From: Oscillospiraceae bacterium
Lineage (GTDB): Bacteria; Bacillota; Clostridia; Oscillospirales; Ruminococcaceae
Direction: 5' to 3'
Assembly: GCA_014796735.1 (NCBI GenBank)
Contig: JAAVIG010000097.1
Coordinates: 1 to 16,467 of the forward strand
Length of the DNA stretch: 16,467 bases
The position numbers and the translations under genes were made by a program. Under the pieces are notes generated by a model. That model did not search any database. It was not told the origin of the DNA and saw only the letters and a program-made list of their open reading frames with translations. Numbering within the stretch: position 1 is the stretch's first letter; the number at the start of each line of letters is the position of its first letter. Of this stretch, positions 1-6,530 are shown piece by piece.

Positions 1-1860
1 CTAATCCAAGCTTTTAATTGGTGCCTTTATGGTTCAACTTCATTTAAAACAAGAGAATTAATTAACTCAGAGTCCCTTCAAGAAATGAGTTTGTATTCTA
101 CAAATGAAGTTTCAGTTGAAGTAGTATTACAACACGAAAACCGTCTTTATATTGTGAGGCGGACGCAAGCGGTTACCAAAAATGAGATTGACAGGGCTCC
201 AAATTTTGGGCGATCAGTTTTGAAGGTCGAATATCAAGAAGCCAATGGAGAAATGCAAGAAGTGCCATCTGTAGAGGCACAAAATACAGTAGATAAAATA
301 CTACCAGAAGCTTTGTCTGGATATTTCTTTTTTGATGGAGAACACATAGCCGACATTAACAGCAAAGGAAACGTTGTATCTGCAGTAAGAGGTCTGATGG
401 GATTAGAAACCATCAGTGAAGCTGTAGATCACTTTGAACCTAAAAAATCAAACTCTGTAATAAGTAAGCTTCAAAAGGAATTGGATATTGGACAAGATCA
501 AAAAAATGCACATTTACAAAAGGATTTAATTGCCGCTAAAAATGAATTGCAATCTCTTGAACAAAGAAAAAAACAAGCCGAAAGTGAAATTGAATATTTC
601 GAAAATCGTAAAAATGACCTAGAAGCAAAGATTTTGGCAAATGCGGAAACCAAGGCACGTCAAGAGGAAAAAAATCATATTGAAAGAGATCTCAATTATC
701 TGCAAAATAACCAAGAAAATATTGAGGGTCAAATTGTTCGAGATTTCACAAAAAATGCATTTAAATTTTTTGCAAGCCCCTTGTATGAAAAGGTATATAA
801 AGTTTTAGCAGATGCTAAACAAGATGGCGCAGGTATTCCTAAAATGCATTTTGATTCCATTGAATTTATTATTAAAAGAGGCAAATGCATTTGTGGTGCT
901 GATTTAACAATGAATCAGGGTGCGGTAAATAACATACGGTATGAACAAAATCTTTTACCGCCACAACACATTGGGACAGAGATCAGAGAATTCAAAAAAG
1001 ATTGTCAGGAATTTGAACACGAAACCGAAGATTATGCAGAAACAATAAAAAATGATTATATTAGAATTCGAGAAAACGCCAATCAAATTGATGATAAAAA
1101 AACTCGACTGACCAATCTAAGCAAGATCCTTCAAGGGAATATTGATGTTGGTAAAATTGAACGAGATAATATAGAAAATGAAAAGCAATTAAAAGAAAAA
1201 AGATCATTGCTAGTTAAGATTTCCTCGTCTATTGGTGCAATAAAAAATCAAATACAATCCCTGGAATCTACAATAGATGGATTACAAATTGCGACAGAAA
1301 AGAACAAAAGGATTAACTCATATATTGCTTATGCCACAAAAATATATGAATGGTTTAAAGAGAGTTATGATAAATCCGAAAAAGATGTTAAAAGTGAGCT
1401 CTATTCAAGTATAAATGGTCTATTTTCACAAATGTATCATGGTCAGAGAACTGTTGAAATAGATGATAATTATCACATAACTTTAAAAGTTGATAACGGA
1501 AGAGGTATCTTTGTTAATGATACTTCACCTGGACTAGACACAGTTAAAAATTTTGCTTTTATTGCAGGAATAGTTGATCTTGCTCGTAAAAAAGCACAAA
1601 CCAAAGGTAATGAATTGGACGGTATTCAATATTCAAGTGAACCATATCCAATTGTAATGGATGCACCATTCTCAAATGCTGACGATAAGCATATAGCTAA
1701 TATCTCAAAAGTTTTGCCTCAAGTTGCAGAGCAAGTAATTCTTGTTGTAATGAACAAAGACTGGGAATACGCTCAGTCTAATATGAGCGAAAAAGTGGGT
1801 ATGTTGTATCAAATTGAAAAGCATTCTGAGGTCAAATCTTCAATAAGGAGGAATGGTTGA
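1..1860 (+). CDS. DndD/SMC-like AAA ATPase, 5' end outside window
   Basis: The frame is open from base 1, so the gene is cut by the window edge; the ATG at 85 is internal. The first residues (LIQAFNWCLYG) are what normally follows the Walker A GKST of SMC/Rad50/DndD ATPases, so the P-loop should lie just upstream. A long charged coiled coil follows (about 430-730), then a CxCG motif at 886-894 at the place of a zinc hook, then a second coiled coil (about 990-1330). The C-terminal head has a signature-like TSPGLD (about 1522-1540) and a Walker B YPIVMDAPF with a D-loop (1645-1683). Known: DndD is the ATPase of DNA phosphorothioation systems and acts with DndC and DndE. The small overlapping gene and the DGQHR gene downstream favour a Dnd-like role over a general Rad50-like one. 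A different SMC-like defence ATPase is possible. The visible part is 619 codons. Confidence 0.85.
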   Translation, partial: LIQAFNWCLYGSTSFKTRELINSESLQEMSLYSTNEVSVEVVLQHENRLYIVRRTQAVTKNEIDRAPNFGRSVLKVEYQEANGEMQEVPSVEAQNTVDKILPEALSGYFFFDGEHIADINSKGNVVSAVRGLMGLETISEAVDHFEPKKSNSVISKLQKELDIGQDQKNAHLQKDLIAAKNELQSLEQRKKQAESEIEYFENRKNDLEAKILANAETKARQEEKNHIERDLNYLQNNQENIEGQIVRDFTKNAFKFFASPLYEKVYKVLADAKQDGAGIPKMHFDSIEFIIKRGKCICGADLTMNQGAVNNIRYEQNLLPPQHIGTEIREFKKDCQEFEHETEDYAETIKNDYIRIRENANQIDDKKTRLTNLSKILQGNIDVGKIERDNIENEKQLKEKRSLLVKISSSIGAIKNQIQSLESTIDGLQIATEKNKRINSYIAYATKIYEWFKESYDKSEKDVKSELYSSINGLFSQMYHGQRTVEIDDNYHITLKVDNGRGIFVNDTSPGLDTVKNFAFIAGIVDLARKKAQTKGNELDGIQYSSEPYPIVMDAPFSNADDKHIANISKVLPQVAEQVILVVMNKDWEYAQSNMSEKVGMLYQIEKHSEVKSSIRRNG

Positions 1861-2342
1861 TGTTTTCTAGCGACATTTATATCAAAGGCAAACATGCATC
1901 TTGGCTTAAATTTTTAAGCGAGAAGACAGAAAAAAACGATAAAAGTGAAAAAGTTGCAGGAGTTTTTAAAAGAGATATTGATGTATATTTAACAGCCGCC
2001 ATTGTTGGTTTAAACTATGGGCTTCGCCGGGATGCAGATAATAATACAGATAAAGCTAAAATTCATATTGATACTGTGCATAAAGAACAAAACAATCTAA
2101 CTTTTGTTTTTAGAATTGTAATGCTCGTTGATAATAGCACGAGTTTAAGCGCTGATGAAAAGATTGAACGTGCTTTTAGAAAACCTGACACACCTGAGAA
2201 TATGGATTTGTTTAATTCTTATGTTCGTGGCGGCATCGAATGGTTGTACGAACAGTTTTCAGAAGGCGCAACAACAAAAGATGATTATCTTGCTAAGATC
2301 TACCAGATTGTGGATTCTTATAACAGCGAATTGATAGTATAA
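1860..2342 (+). CDS. Small DndE-like partner protein (tentative)
   Basis: A 160-aa protein whose ATG overlaps the upstream stop by one base (TGATG). An AAGGAGG ribosome binding site sits at 1845-1851, eight bases before the ATG; a TTG at 1857 is too close to it, so the ATG is chosen. The protein is soluble, with no signal peptide or membrane segment. It has an N-terminal Lys-rich part, then a hydrophobic helix (DVYLTAAIVGLNYGLR) and, near residue 120, a FNSYVRGGIEWLYEQF stretch. The last resembles the Arg-Gly-Gly/Ile helix of DndE-type proteins, which bind nicked or phosphorothioated DNA. Position directly after a DndD-like ATPase is where DndE is usually found. Typical DndE proteins are shorter (about 110-130 aa), so this may be a divergent member or a different small subunit. 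Confidence 0.7.
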   Translation: MFSSDIYIKGKHASWLKFLSEKTEKNDKSEKVAGVFKRDIDVYLTAAIVGLNYGLRRDADNNTDKAKIHIDTVHKEQNNLTFVFRIVMLVDNSTSLSADEKIERAFRKPDTPENMDLFNSYVRGGIEWLYEQFSEGATTKDDYLAKIYQIVDSYNSELIV

Positions 2343-2404
2343 TCTTTTACCGTTTTCATAATTTTTTAACACAATTAATATTAGATCACTATGAGGGAAT
2401 AATA

Positions 2405-3709
2405 ATGACAATAACAGATGCTGCAATAAAGGTTTTAGAAAACGAAGAAAATGGACTGACCATCCAAGAAATCTATGATAAGATCATTAAAAATGGTTAT
2501 TTTGATTTCGGAGCAAAAAAACCTATTGATGTTTTACGTATTCAGATAATGCGTTATTGCGAAGATAAAACTATAAGTTTTTCTTCTAACAAAAAAATAT
2601 TTACCTCTAAAAATAAAGATGGAACTGAAATCTTTATGCTAAAAAATTACCGAGGTCAGGTTATGGATGAAAATAAAAGATATAAATATGTTTCTACAAA
2701 GATAAATAACATAACCATTTATACACTTGTAATGAGTGTTAAAGATTTAGCTAATATTAGCTACGTTGCCATTCGTGGCAAAGATACAGAAGATGGAGCT
2801 GTCCAGCGTGTTTTAAATAGACAGAGGATTACATCAATAAAAAATTATGTTCTTGATGACAATTTGTTTGTAAACACTTTTGTTATCAACTGGACATATA
2901 CTGATAATCAGCCAATAATTACAAAAAACGAGATTGAATTACCTATAATTTATGGTGCAGCGCAGCTAATTGATGGACAACATCGACTTGAAGGTATTAA
3001 AGCTGCTATGACTGAAAAACCTGAACTTGCAGACAAAACTATAATAGTTTCTCTTGCAATAAATTTAGGGACCAAAGACGCGGCTAAGATTTTTTTAAAT
3101 ATTAATTCAGAACAAAAACCAGTACCCAAAAGTTTGATTTATGATTTATATGGTGTGACAGACGAGGATCGTAATTATGCACTAAACCGAGCTGAAGATA
3201 TTGCTCGCATATTAAATGAAGAAATAAATTCTCCTTTTTATAATGCTATTAAATATCCGGGTATGCCAAGAGGAAAAGGAAAACTTGATTTATCAACTGT
3301 CGTTAATGCTTTAAAAATTTATGTGGATCATAATGGAAAACTGGAAGAAAAGAACCTTACGAATCTCAATCTTCAAGCAACCGTACTTCAAAACTATTTT
3401 AATGCATTAAAATATCATGCCGACAAGGCATCAAAATGGAGTACAATTTCATCAAATATCTTCTACAAGGCAGCAGGTTTTATTGGAGCGGTTGAATTCT
3501 TCATGGAAAATGTTCTTCCTAAATGCGTCGAACAACGAAGTTTCAAACAAGAAGTAATAGCAAAAATGTTTGATTTCTCAGAGATTGAATTAATCACACC
3601 GAAGAATATTGAGACAACTGACGGTAGAACTGCGAGAAAACGTGTCATTGATAATCTAAAGGAAGCATTTATCTCTGATATTCCAGGTGAATCAGATTAT
3701 GACTTTTAA
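2405..3709 (+). CDS. DGQHR-domain (DndB-type) protein with N-terminal winged helix
   Basis: A 434-aa protein. Residues 1 to about 75 look like a HARE-HTH winged-helix domain: a DAAIKVLENEENGLTIQEIYDKI-type pattern cut here to its core (LTIQEIYDKI), then a basic turn and a short strand pair. From about residue 90 comes a DGQHR domain, with the diagnostic motif D190-G-Q-H-R194 preceded by a strand and followed by LEGI. Known: DGQHR proteins include DndB, which negatively regulates or limits phosphorothioation, and DpdB-like ParB/sulfiredoxin-related proteins of DNA-modification islands. A GAGGG site at 2393-2397 lies seven bases before the ATG. It stands 62 bp after the DndE-like gene and overlaps the next gene by 11 bases, so the four genes probably form one transcript. 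Fusion of a DNA-binding winged helix suggests it reads DNA or controls its own operon. Its exact role is inferred. Confidence 0.85.
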   Translation: MTITDAAIKVLENEENGLTIQEIYDKIIKNGYFDFGAKKPIDVLRIQIMRYCEDKTISFSSNKKIFTSKNKDGTEIFMLKNYRGQVMDENKRYKYVSTKINNITIYTLVMSVKDLANISYVAIRGKDTEDGAVQRVLNRQRITSIKNYVLDDNLFVNTFVINWTYTDNQPIITKNEIELPIIYGAAQLIDGQHRLEGIKAAMTEKPELADKTIIVSLAINLGTKDAAKIFLNINSEQKPVPKSLIYDLYGVTDEDRNYALNRAEDIARILNEEINSPFYNAIKYPGMPRGKGKLDLSTVVNALKIYVDHNGKLEEKNLTNLNLQATVLQNYFNALKYHADKASKWSTISSNIFYKAAGFIGAVEFFMENVLPKCVEQRSFKQEVIAKMFDFSEIELITPKNIETTDGRTARKRVIDNLKEAFISDIPGESDYDF

Positions 3710-4514
3710 TACAACTAGGTGTCAAGAAATATTCCGCAATAGATTTACCGGTCCAAGTGGCACTCCATTTGCTGACTTTAAATCTGGAAAAGCTATAAAA
3801 GGAATATATGTTGATGATTCAGATATATCTTTATATAGGATTGTTAAAAACGAAGACATTATCAGTTTTTACTATAAAGCACTGTTGTCTTTTGCTGAGG
3901 GTTTAGACTCCGTTTCTCGCAAAAATTATACTTGGGCAACTATAAAACTGTATTACTCTGTTTATTTCGGATTAAGAACATCACTTCTCTGTCGCAATAT
4001 TGTTTTAGTTAGAGCTGCAAAGCATCTGTATAAGTTCAAAATTGCACTTGGTGAACAATATGACAAGCCAAAGGAAATGACAGATCATGGTGGAACAATA
4101 CACACATATGTTGATTTGTTTCAAAGAACTGATTTTTTCTGTAGCAATCCCCTCGAAAATCAGAATGCTTATTTTTGGTTAAAGGATTGTAGAGAAATCG
4201 TAAATTATAAAGATGGGGTTTTTCATGATCCTGAAACAACATCAATATGGAATAATATTATTGCGAATATCAACCAAAATGGTATAAATAAAGTTCTTTC
4301 TTTGCTTATTGATGAAAAGGAAAGGTATTGCTTCTCTCCAGAGTATGCTATTTTAGCAATTCCCTTAAATCGGATACTTACAGTAGCTCAAGAAGTTAAA
4401 AATGAAATATCAGAAGGGTTAAATGACTCCCAAAGAAACTGGATTGCATCAATACTCCGGAACAACTTGGATCCAGAATACATAAGTAAACTTTTATTAA
4501 ATAGTGATTTATAG
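3699..4514 (+). CDS. HEPN-like helical protein of unknown function
   Basis: A 271-aa protein that overlaps the DGQHR gene. An in-frame GTG at 3687 also exists, but AGGTGA at 3685-3690 is spaced correctly for the ATG at 3699, so that start is used. Residues about 55-110 form two amphipathic helices around YTWATIKLYYSVYFGLRTSL, the pattern of HEPN-like proteins, where a YYS/YYA-like helix follows a helix that counts transferred or bound substrate. A second conserved-looking patch is CREIVNYKDGVFHDPE (about 164-179). There is no clean RX4-6H HEPN RNase motif; the Arg and His in that patch are too far apart. It is mainly helical, with no membrane segment or signal. The tight overlap suggests it works with the DGQHR protein. 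It could be an RNase effector, an accessory subunit or an unrelated helical protein; I do not recognise a named family. Confidence 0.7.
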   Translation: MTFNTTRCQEIFRNRFTGPSGTPFADFKSGKAIKGIYVDDSDISLYRIVKNEDIISFYYKALLSFAEGLDSVSRKNYTWATIKLYYSVYFGLRTSLLCRNIVLVRAAKHLYKFKIALGEQYDKPKEMTDHGGTIHTYVDLFQRTDFFCSNPLENQNAYFWLKDCREIVNYKDGVFHDPETTSIWNNIIANINQNGINKVLSLLIDEKERYCFSPEYAILAIPLNRILTVAQEVKNEISEGLNDSQRNWIASILRNNLDPEYISKLLLNSDL

Positions 4515-4583
4515 TTTTTAGTCATATTTTACCATCTTATAATAGGACGGGTTTCATCCATAGTTCATCATCAAATTCAAACA

Positions 4584-4615
4584 GGTACTCCCCAAATCAG
4601 GGAGTACCCTTTTTT
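4584..4615 (+). terminator. Intrinsic terminator of the Dnd-like operon
   Basis: A perfect 9-bp stem, GGTACTCCC (4584-4592) with GGGAGTACC (4600-4608), has a 7-base loop and is followed by six Ts. It lies 70 bp after the last stop of the left operon and points in the same direction. Confidence 0.9.
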
Positions 4616-4651
4616 ACACCCTAAGGTGGCATTTCACCACCGCAGCCCAAT

Positions 4652-5137
4652 TTACACCTTACCACCCCTCTCCCTAAACCTCACAACCAACTCCCCACCC
4701 CTACAATTCCCAGCAACATACTCAACGAACTTCTCCTTACTCAAATACTGCACATTCCCCACGCACATCCCATACACGACCCCTTTCCTAACCAACTCAT
4801 TGACCCGCTGCACCGAAACACCCACCAACTCCGCCGCTTCCTTAGCAGGCAACGCATCAGGATATTTCTTCCAAATCCGTGTAAGAAACTCCCGAAATTC
4901 TTCCCTTTCATCATCTTTTAAAGCATATTTCCAATCTGCATCAGAGGAAGAATCACACCTACCAAACCGTCCTTTCAGCTCCACCAAGAAGCCACTATCC
5001 CTCTCCATTCTCTCCTTAAACTTCTCCGCATCGCATTTTTTAACCCTGTATCGGTAAGTCTTTTTACCCGTATCGATCATAGGAATATAACCATTCTCCA
5101 ACAAATATTTCATCTTCCTTTTAGAGATATGCAACAT
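4652..5137 (-). CDS. Two-HTH DNA-binding protein (excisionase/MerR-like)
   Basis: A 161-aa protein. The N-terminal 33 residues (ISKRKMKYLLENGYIP, then a basic DTGKKTYRY strand) match the small winged-helix domain that Clostridia use next to mobile elements. Residues about 95-143 form a second HTH of excisionase/helix-turn-helix_17 type (LPAKEAAELVGVSVQRVNEL, then a wing). The start at 5137 is chosen because it begins directly before the ISKRK helix; a longer start at 5164 adds nine residues, and one at 5113 would cut the first domain. The gene overlaps the end of the upstream kinase gene by 17 bases, so the two are probably co-translated. The coding strand is markedly purine-rich, unlike its neighbours. 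It may regulate its own operon through the inverted repeat at 5753-5790, but this is inference. Confidence 0.75.
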   Translation of the reverse strand: MLHISKRKMKYLLENGYIPMIDTGKKTYRYRVKKCDAEKFKERMERDSGFLVELKGRFGRCDSSSDADWKYALKDDEREEFREFLTRIWKKYPDALPAKEAAELVGVSVQRVNELVRKGVVYGMCVGNVQYLSKEKFVEYVAGNCRGGELVVRFRERGGKV

Positions 5138-5660
5138 AATCCGTTTTCGGATCAAAGCTGTCAATAATGTTTATTGCTTCATTAAACACTTCTTCCTTTG
5201 TCTTTCCTGCAACATCGATTTGAACTTCATTAGGAAGCAGTTTCCTATTCATTATCACATGGTTTGACCGCTCGACATAATCGGGCACATACAAGCCACC
5301 CTCGTTATTGTGCCTATGTATCATTTGTTCTTTTATTTGTTCGGGATTGCTTGATACAAATTTCAATGTTATGAATTTATATCCTTTGAAAATTAGAGGC
5401 AGCTCTCTTGTTCTGACATCATCAAAATCTAACGCTACTATATTCCGATGTCCCTTGTCATAAAAAAATCTAAGCTGAAGCAGGACATTTTCCCAACAGA
5501 GTTGTTCCTCATATATACCAATGTCTTCGACATTGTTCGGAACAACAAATTCGGGAACCATATTCTGTTCAAGATAAACGCCTTGATAATGCTGATACAA
5601 GCTCTTTGCCAACGTGGTTTTGCCTACTGCGCTTGGTCCGATTATAAAAATAAAATCCAT
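5121..5660 (-). CDS. Small P-loop kinase-like NTPase
   Basis: A 179-aa protein with a Walker A GPSAVGKTT at residues 8-16, immediately after a hydrophobic first strand, as in AAA_33/AAA_18-type nucleotide and small-molecule kinases. A later strand VALDFDDVRTREL carries acidic residues, and an Arg/His-rich segment (MIHRHNNEGG) may form the lid. The reading frame extends 47 codons upstream, but GGAGG stands just before the ATG at 5660, so the shorter start is used. The size fits guanylate- or shikimate-type kinases; the substrate cannot be told. It is the first gene of an operon with the HTH protein. Confidence 0.75.
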   Translation of the reverse strand: MDFIFIIGPSAVGKTTLAKSLYQHYQGVYLEQNMVPEFVVPNNVEDIGIYEEQLCWENVLLQLRFFYDKGHRNIVALDFDDVRTRELPLIFKGYKFITLKFVSSNPEQIKEQMIHRHNNEGGLYVPDYVERSNHVIMNRKLLPNEVQIDVAGKTKEEVFNEAINIIDSFDPKTDYVAYL

Positions 5661-5747
5661 ATTAGCCTCCTTAATATATTGACGTATCAAATCCACCTTT
5701 TTGCAAAGTGATAAAACACAACATTTCAAATATCTAACTCTGAATAT

Positions 5748-5776
5748 ATTATACTGAAAACTTTGGAAAATTTCAA
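5748..5776 (-). promoter_or_regulatory. Sigma-A promoter of the kinase/HTH operon
   Basis: Read on the - strand: -35 TTGAAA (5771-5776), a 17-base spacer and a perfect -10 TATAAT (5748-5753). It lies about 90 bases before the kinase ATG at 5660. Confidence 0.75.
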
Positions 5777-5790
5777 GCAAAGTTTTCAGT
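5753..5790. repeat. Perfect 13-bp inverted repeat over the promoter (probable operator)
   Basis: ACTGAAAACTTTG at 5753-5765 is the exact reverse complement of CAAAGTTTTCAGT at 5778-5790, with 12 bases between. The repeat starts at the -10 edge and encloses the spacer and -35 box, so a bound dimer or tetramer would block RNA polymerase. The HTH protein of the same operon is the obvious candidate, without direct proof. The spacer itself holds a short GAAA/TTTC symmetry. Confidence 0.75.
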
Positions 5791-5812
5791 GTCATTTGCA
5801 AGTTTTTTCAAC

Positions 5813-5848
5813 AACAAAAACAGTGCTGATAAATCTCAGCGACTGTTT
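5813..5848 (-). terminator. Intrinsic terminator of the DUF6809-type gene
   Basis: Read on the - strand, AAACAGT-C-GCTGA pairs with TCAGC-ACTGTTT around a six-base loop, with one bulged C (12 bp in all). A run of Ts follows (As at 5813-5817 on the + strand). It begins 12 bp after the stop of the gene at 5860. Confidence 0.8.
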
Positions 5849-5859
5849 TGTAGTTACAA

Positions 5860-6132
5860 TCAATTCATGCCATTTGAATCTTTCATCACTTCAATCATCA
5901 AAGCTCCCATTTTAAAGCCCTTAATGAAATTTTCAAACTCTGTGATCTGACTGATCTCCGCACTACAATCCTTGTACTTTTCAAATATTTCTTTTTCCTT
6001 TTCGCTTACGTTTTCCATTAGATTATCGTCGTTTTTGGATAAAAGATCCAACAATTCAGCAAGTTTGGCATTGTTCTTCAAAAACCTGCTGTCATTGATA
6101 GTGCTGTACCATAGTTCTTCTAAAATTTGCAT
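5860..6132 (-). CDS. DUF6809-like small helical protein
   Basis: A 90-aa acidic, helical protein. The N-terminal MQILEELWYSTIN followed by a Lys/Leu-rich helix, a Glu/Lys-rich middle (SEKEKEIFEKYKD) and a C-terminal FIKGFKMGALMIEVM helix match the layout of DUF6809 proteins of Clostridia, whose function is unknown. GGAGG stands seven bases before the ATG. Its start overlaps the stop of the 38-aa peptide gene by 13 bases, which points to translational coupling. The family call is from memory of the pattern. Confidence 0.7.
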   Translation of the reverse strand: MQILEELWYSTINDSRFLKNNAKLAELLDLLSKNDDNLMENVSEKEKEIFEKYKDCSAEISQITEFENFIKGFKMGALMIEVMKDSNGMN

Positions 6133-6236
6133 ATTCCCTCCTTAATGAAAAAGTGTGGCTTGAAATCGGAAATGTGATCCGATAACAAGCCGCATTTTTC
6201 TTTTGTATTTGATTTTCTGAATGTTTGTTGTGGCAT
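6120..6236 (-). CDS. 38-aa leader-like peptide upstream of the DUF6809-like gene
   Basis: A short ORF beginning MPQQTFRKSNTKEK and rich in basic and aromatic residues. Its ATG at 6236 is preceded by a near-perfect AGGAGGTG ribosome binding site, stronger than that of most genes here. The frame runs further upstream, but that extension has no ribosome site. Its stop lies inside the next gene. It could be a coupling leader, a small toxin-like peptide or a functional micro-protein; I do not recognise it. Confidence 0.55.
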   Translation of the reverse strand: MPQQTFRKSNTKEKCGLLSDHISDFKPHFFIKEGICKF

Positions 6237-6261
6237 TTGATGCACCTCCTTGTAGGAATAC

Positions 6262-6290
6262 ACAATACCACAAAAACTTGGAAAAGTCCA
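6262..6290 (-). promoter_or_regulatory. Possible promoter for the 38-aa peptide/DUF6809-like operon
   Basis: On the - strand: TGGACT (6285-6290), 17 bases, then TATTGT (6262-6267) preceded by TGG, giving an extended -10 element. Each box matches four of six consensus bases, so the call is moderate. Confidence 0.4.
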
Positions 6291-6300
6291 GCGAAATATT

Positions 6301-6333
6301 AAAAAATCTGAGTCGGCGTTTCGCCGAGTCAGA
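6301..6333 (-). terminator. Strong orphan terminator pointing to the - strand
   Basis: TCTGAGTCGGCG (6307-6318) pairs with CGCCGAGTCAGA (6322-6333), 12 positions with one G-G mismatch, around a 3-base loop. Read on the - strand it is followed by six Ts (As at 6301-6306). No - strand gene is visible upstream of it before the divergent ATPase promoter, so it either attenuates a longer transcript or remains from a lost gene. Confidence 0.75.
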
Positions 6334-6480
6334 CTCATTGGTAAAAATGTTTAAGCGAAAAACAAATATACAGCAAAATTGTAATAAGCACTATTTATCA
6401 CTTTTCGAATAGGAAATACATCTTTTTACAGAAAAACAATTTGAAATTTTAAAGTTTATACTGATTTTTAGTAAAAACTA

Positions 6481-6509
6481 TTGATTTTCAGATATTTTTT
6501 TGGTATACT
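6481..6509 (+). promoter_or_regulatory. Sigma-A promoter with extended -10
   Basis: TTGATT (6481-6486), a 17-base spacer and TATACT (6504-6509) with TGG before it. It lies 21 bases before the ATG of the ATPase gene, and AAAGGAG (6516-6522) follows at the right spacing. Confidence 0.8.
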
Positions 6510-6530
6510 AATAGCAAAGGAGAAAATGCT

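Noticed and set aside
4626..5057. 143-codon + strand open frame opposite the HTH gene
   Set aside because: Low-complexity Pro/Thr/Ser/Leu translation and no ribosome site; it is the antisense of a gene with clear HTH domains.
6120..6338. 72-codon version of the small peptide gene
   Set aside because: The upstream start lies inside the terminator stem region and lacks a ribosome site; the ATG at 6236 has a near-perfect one.
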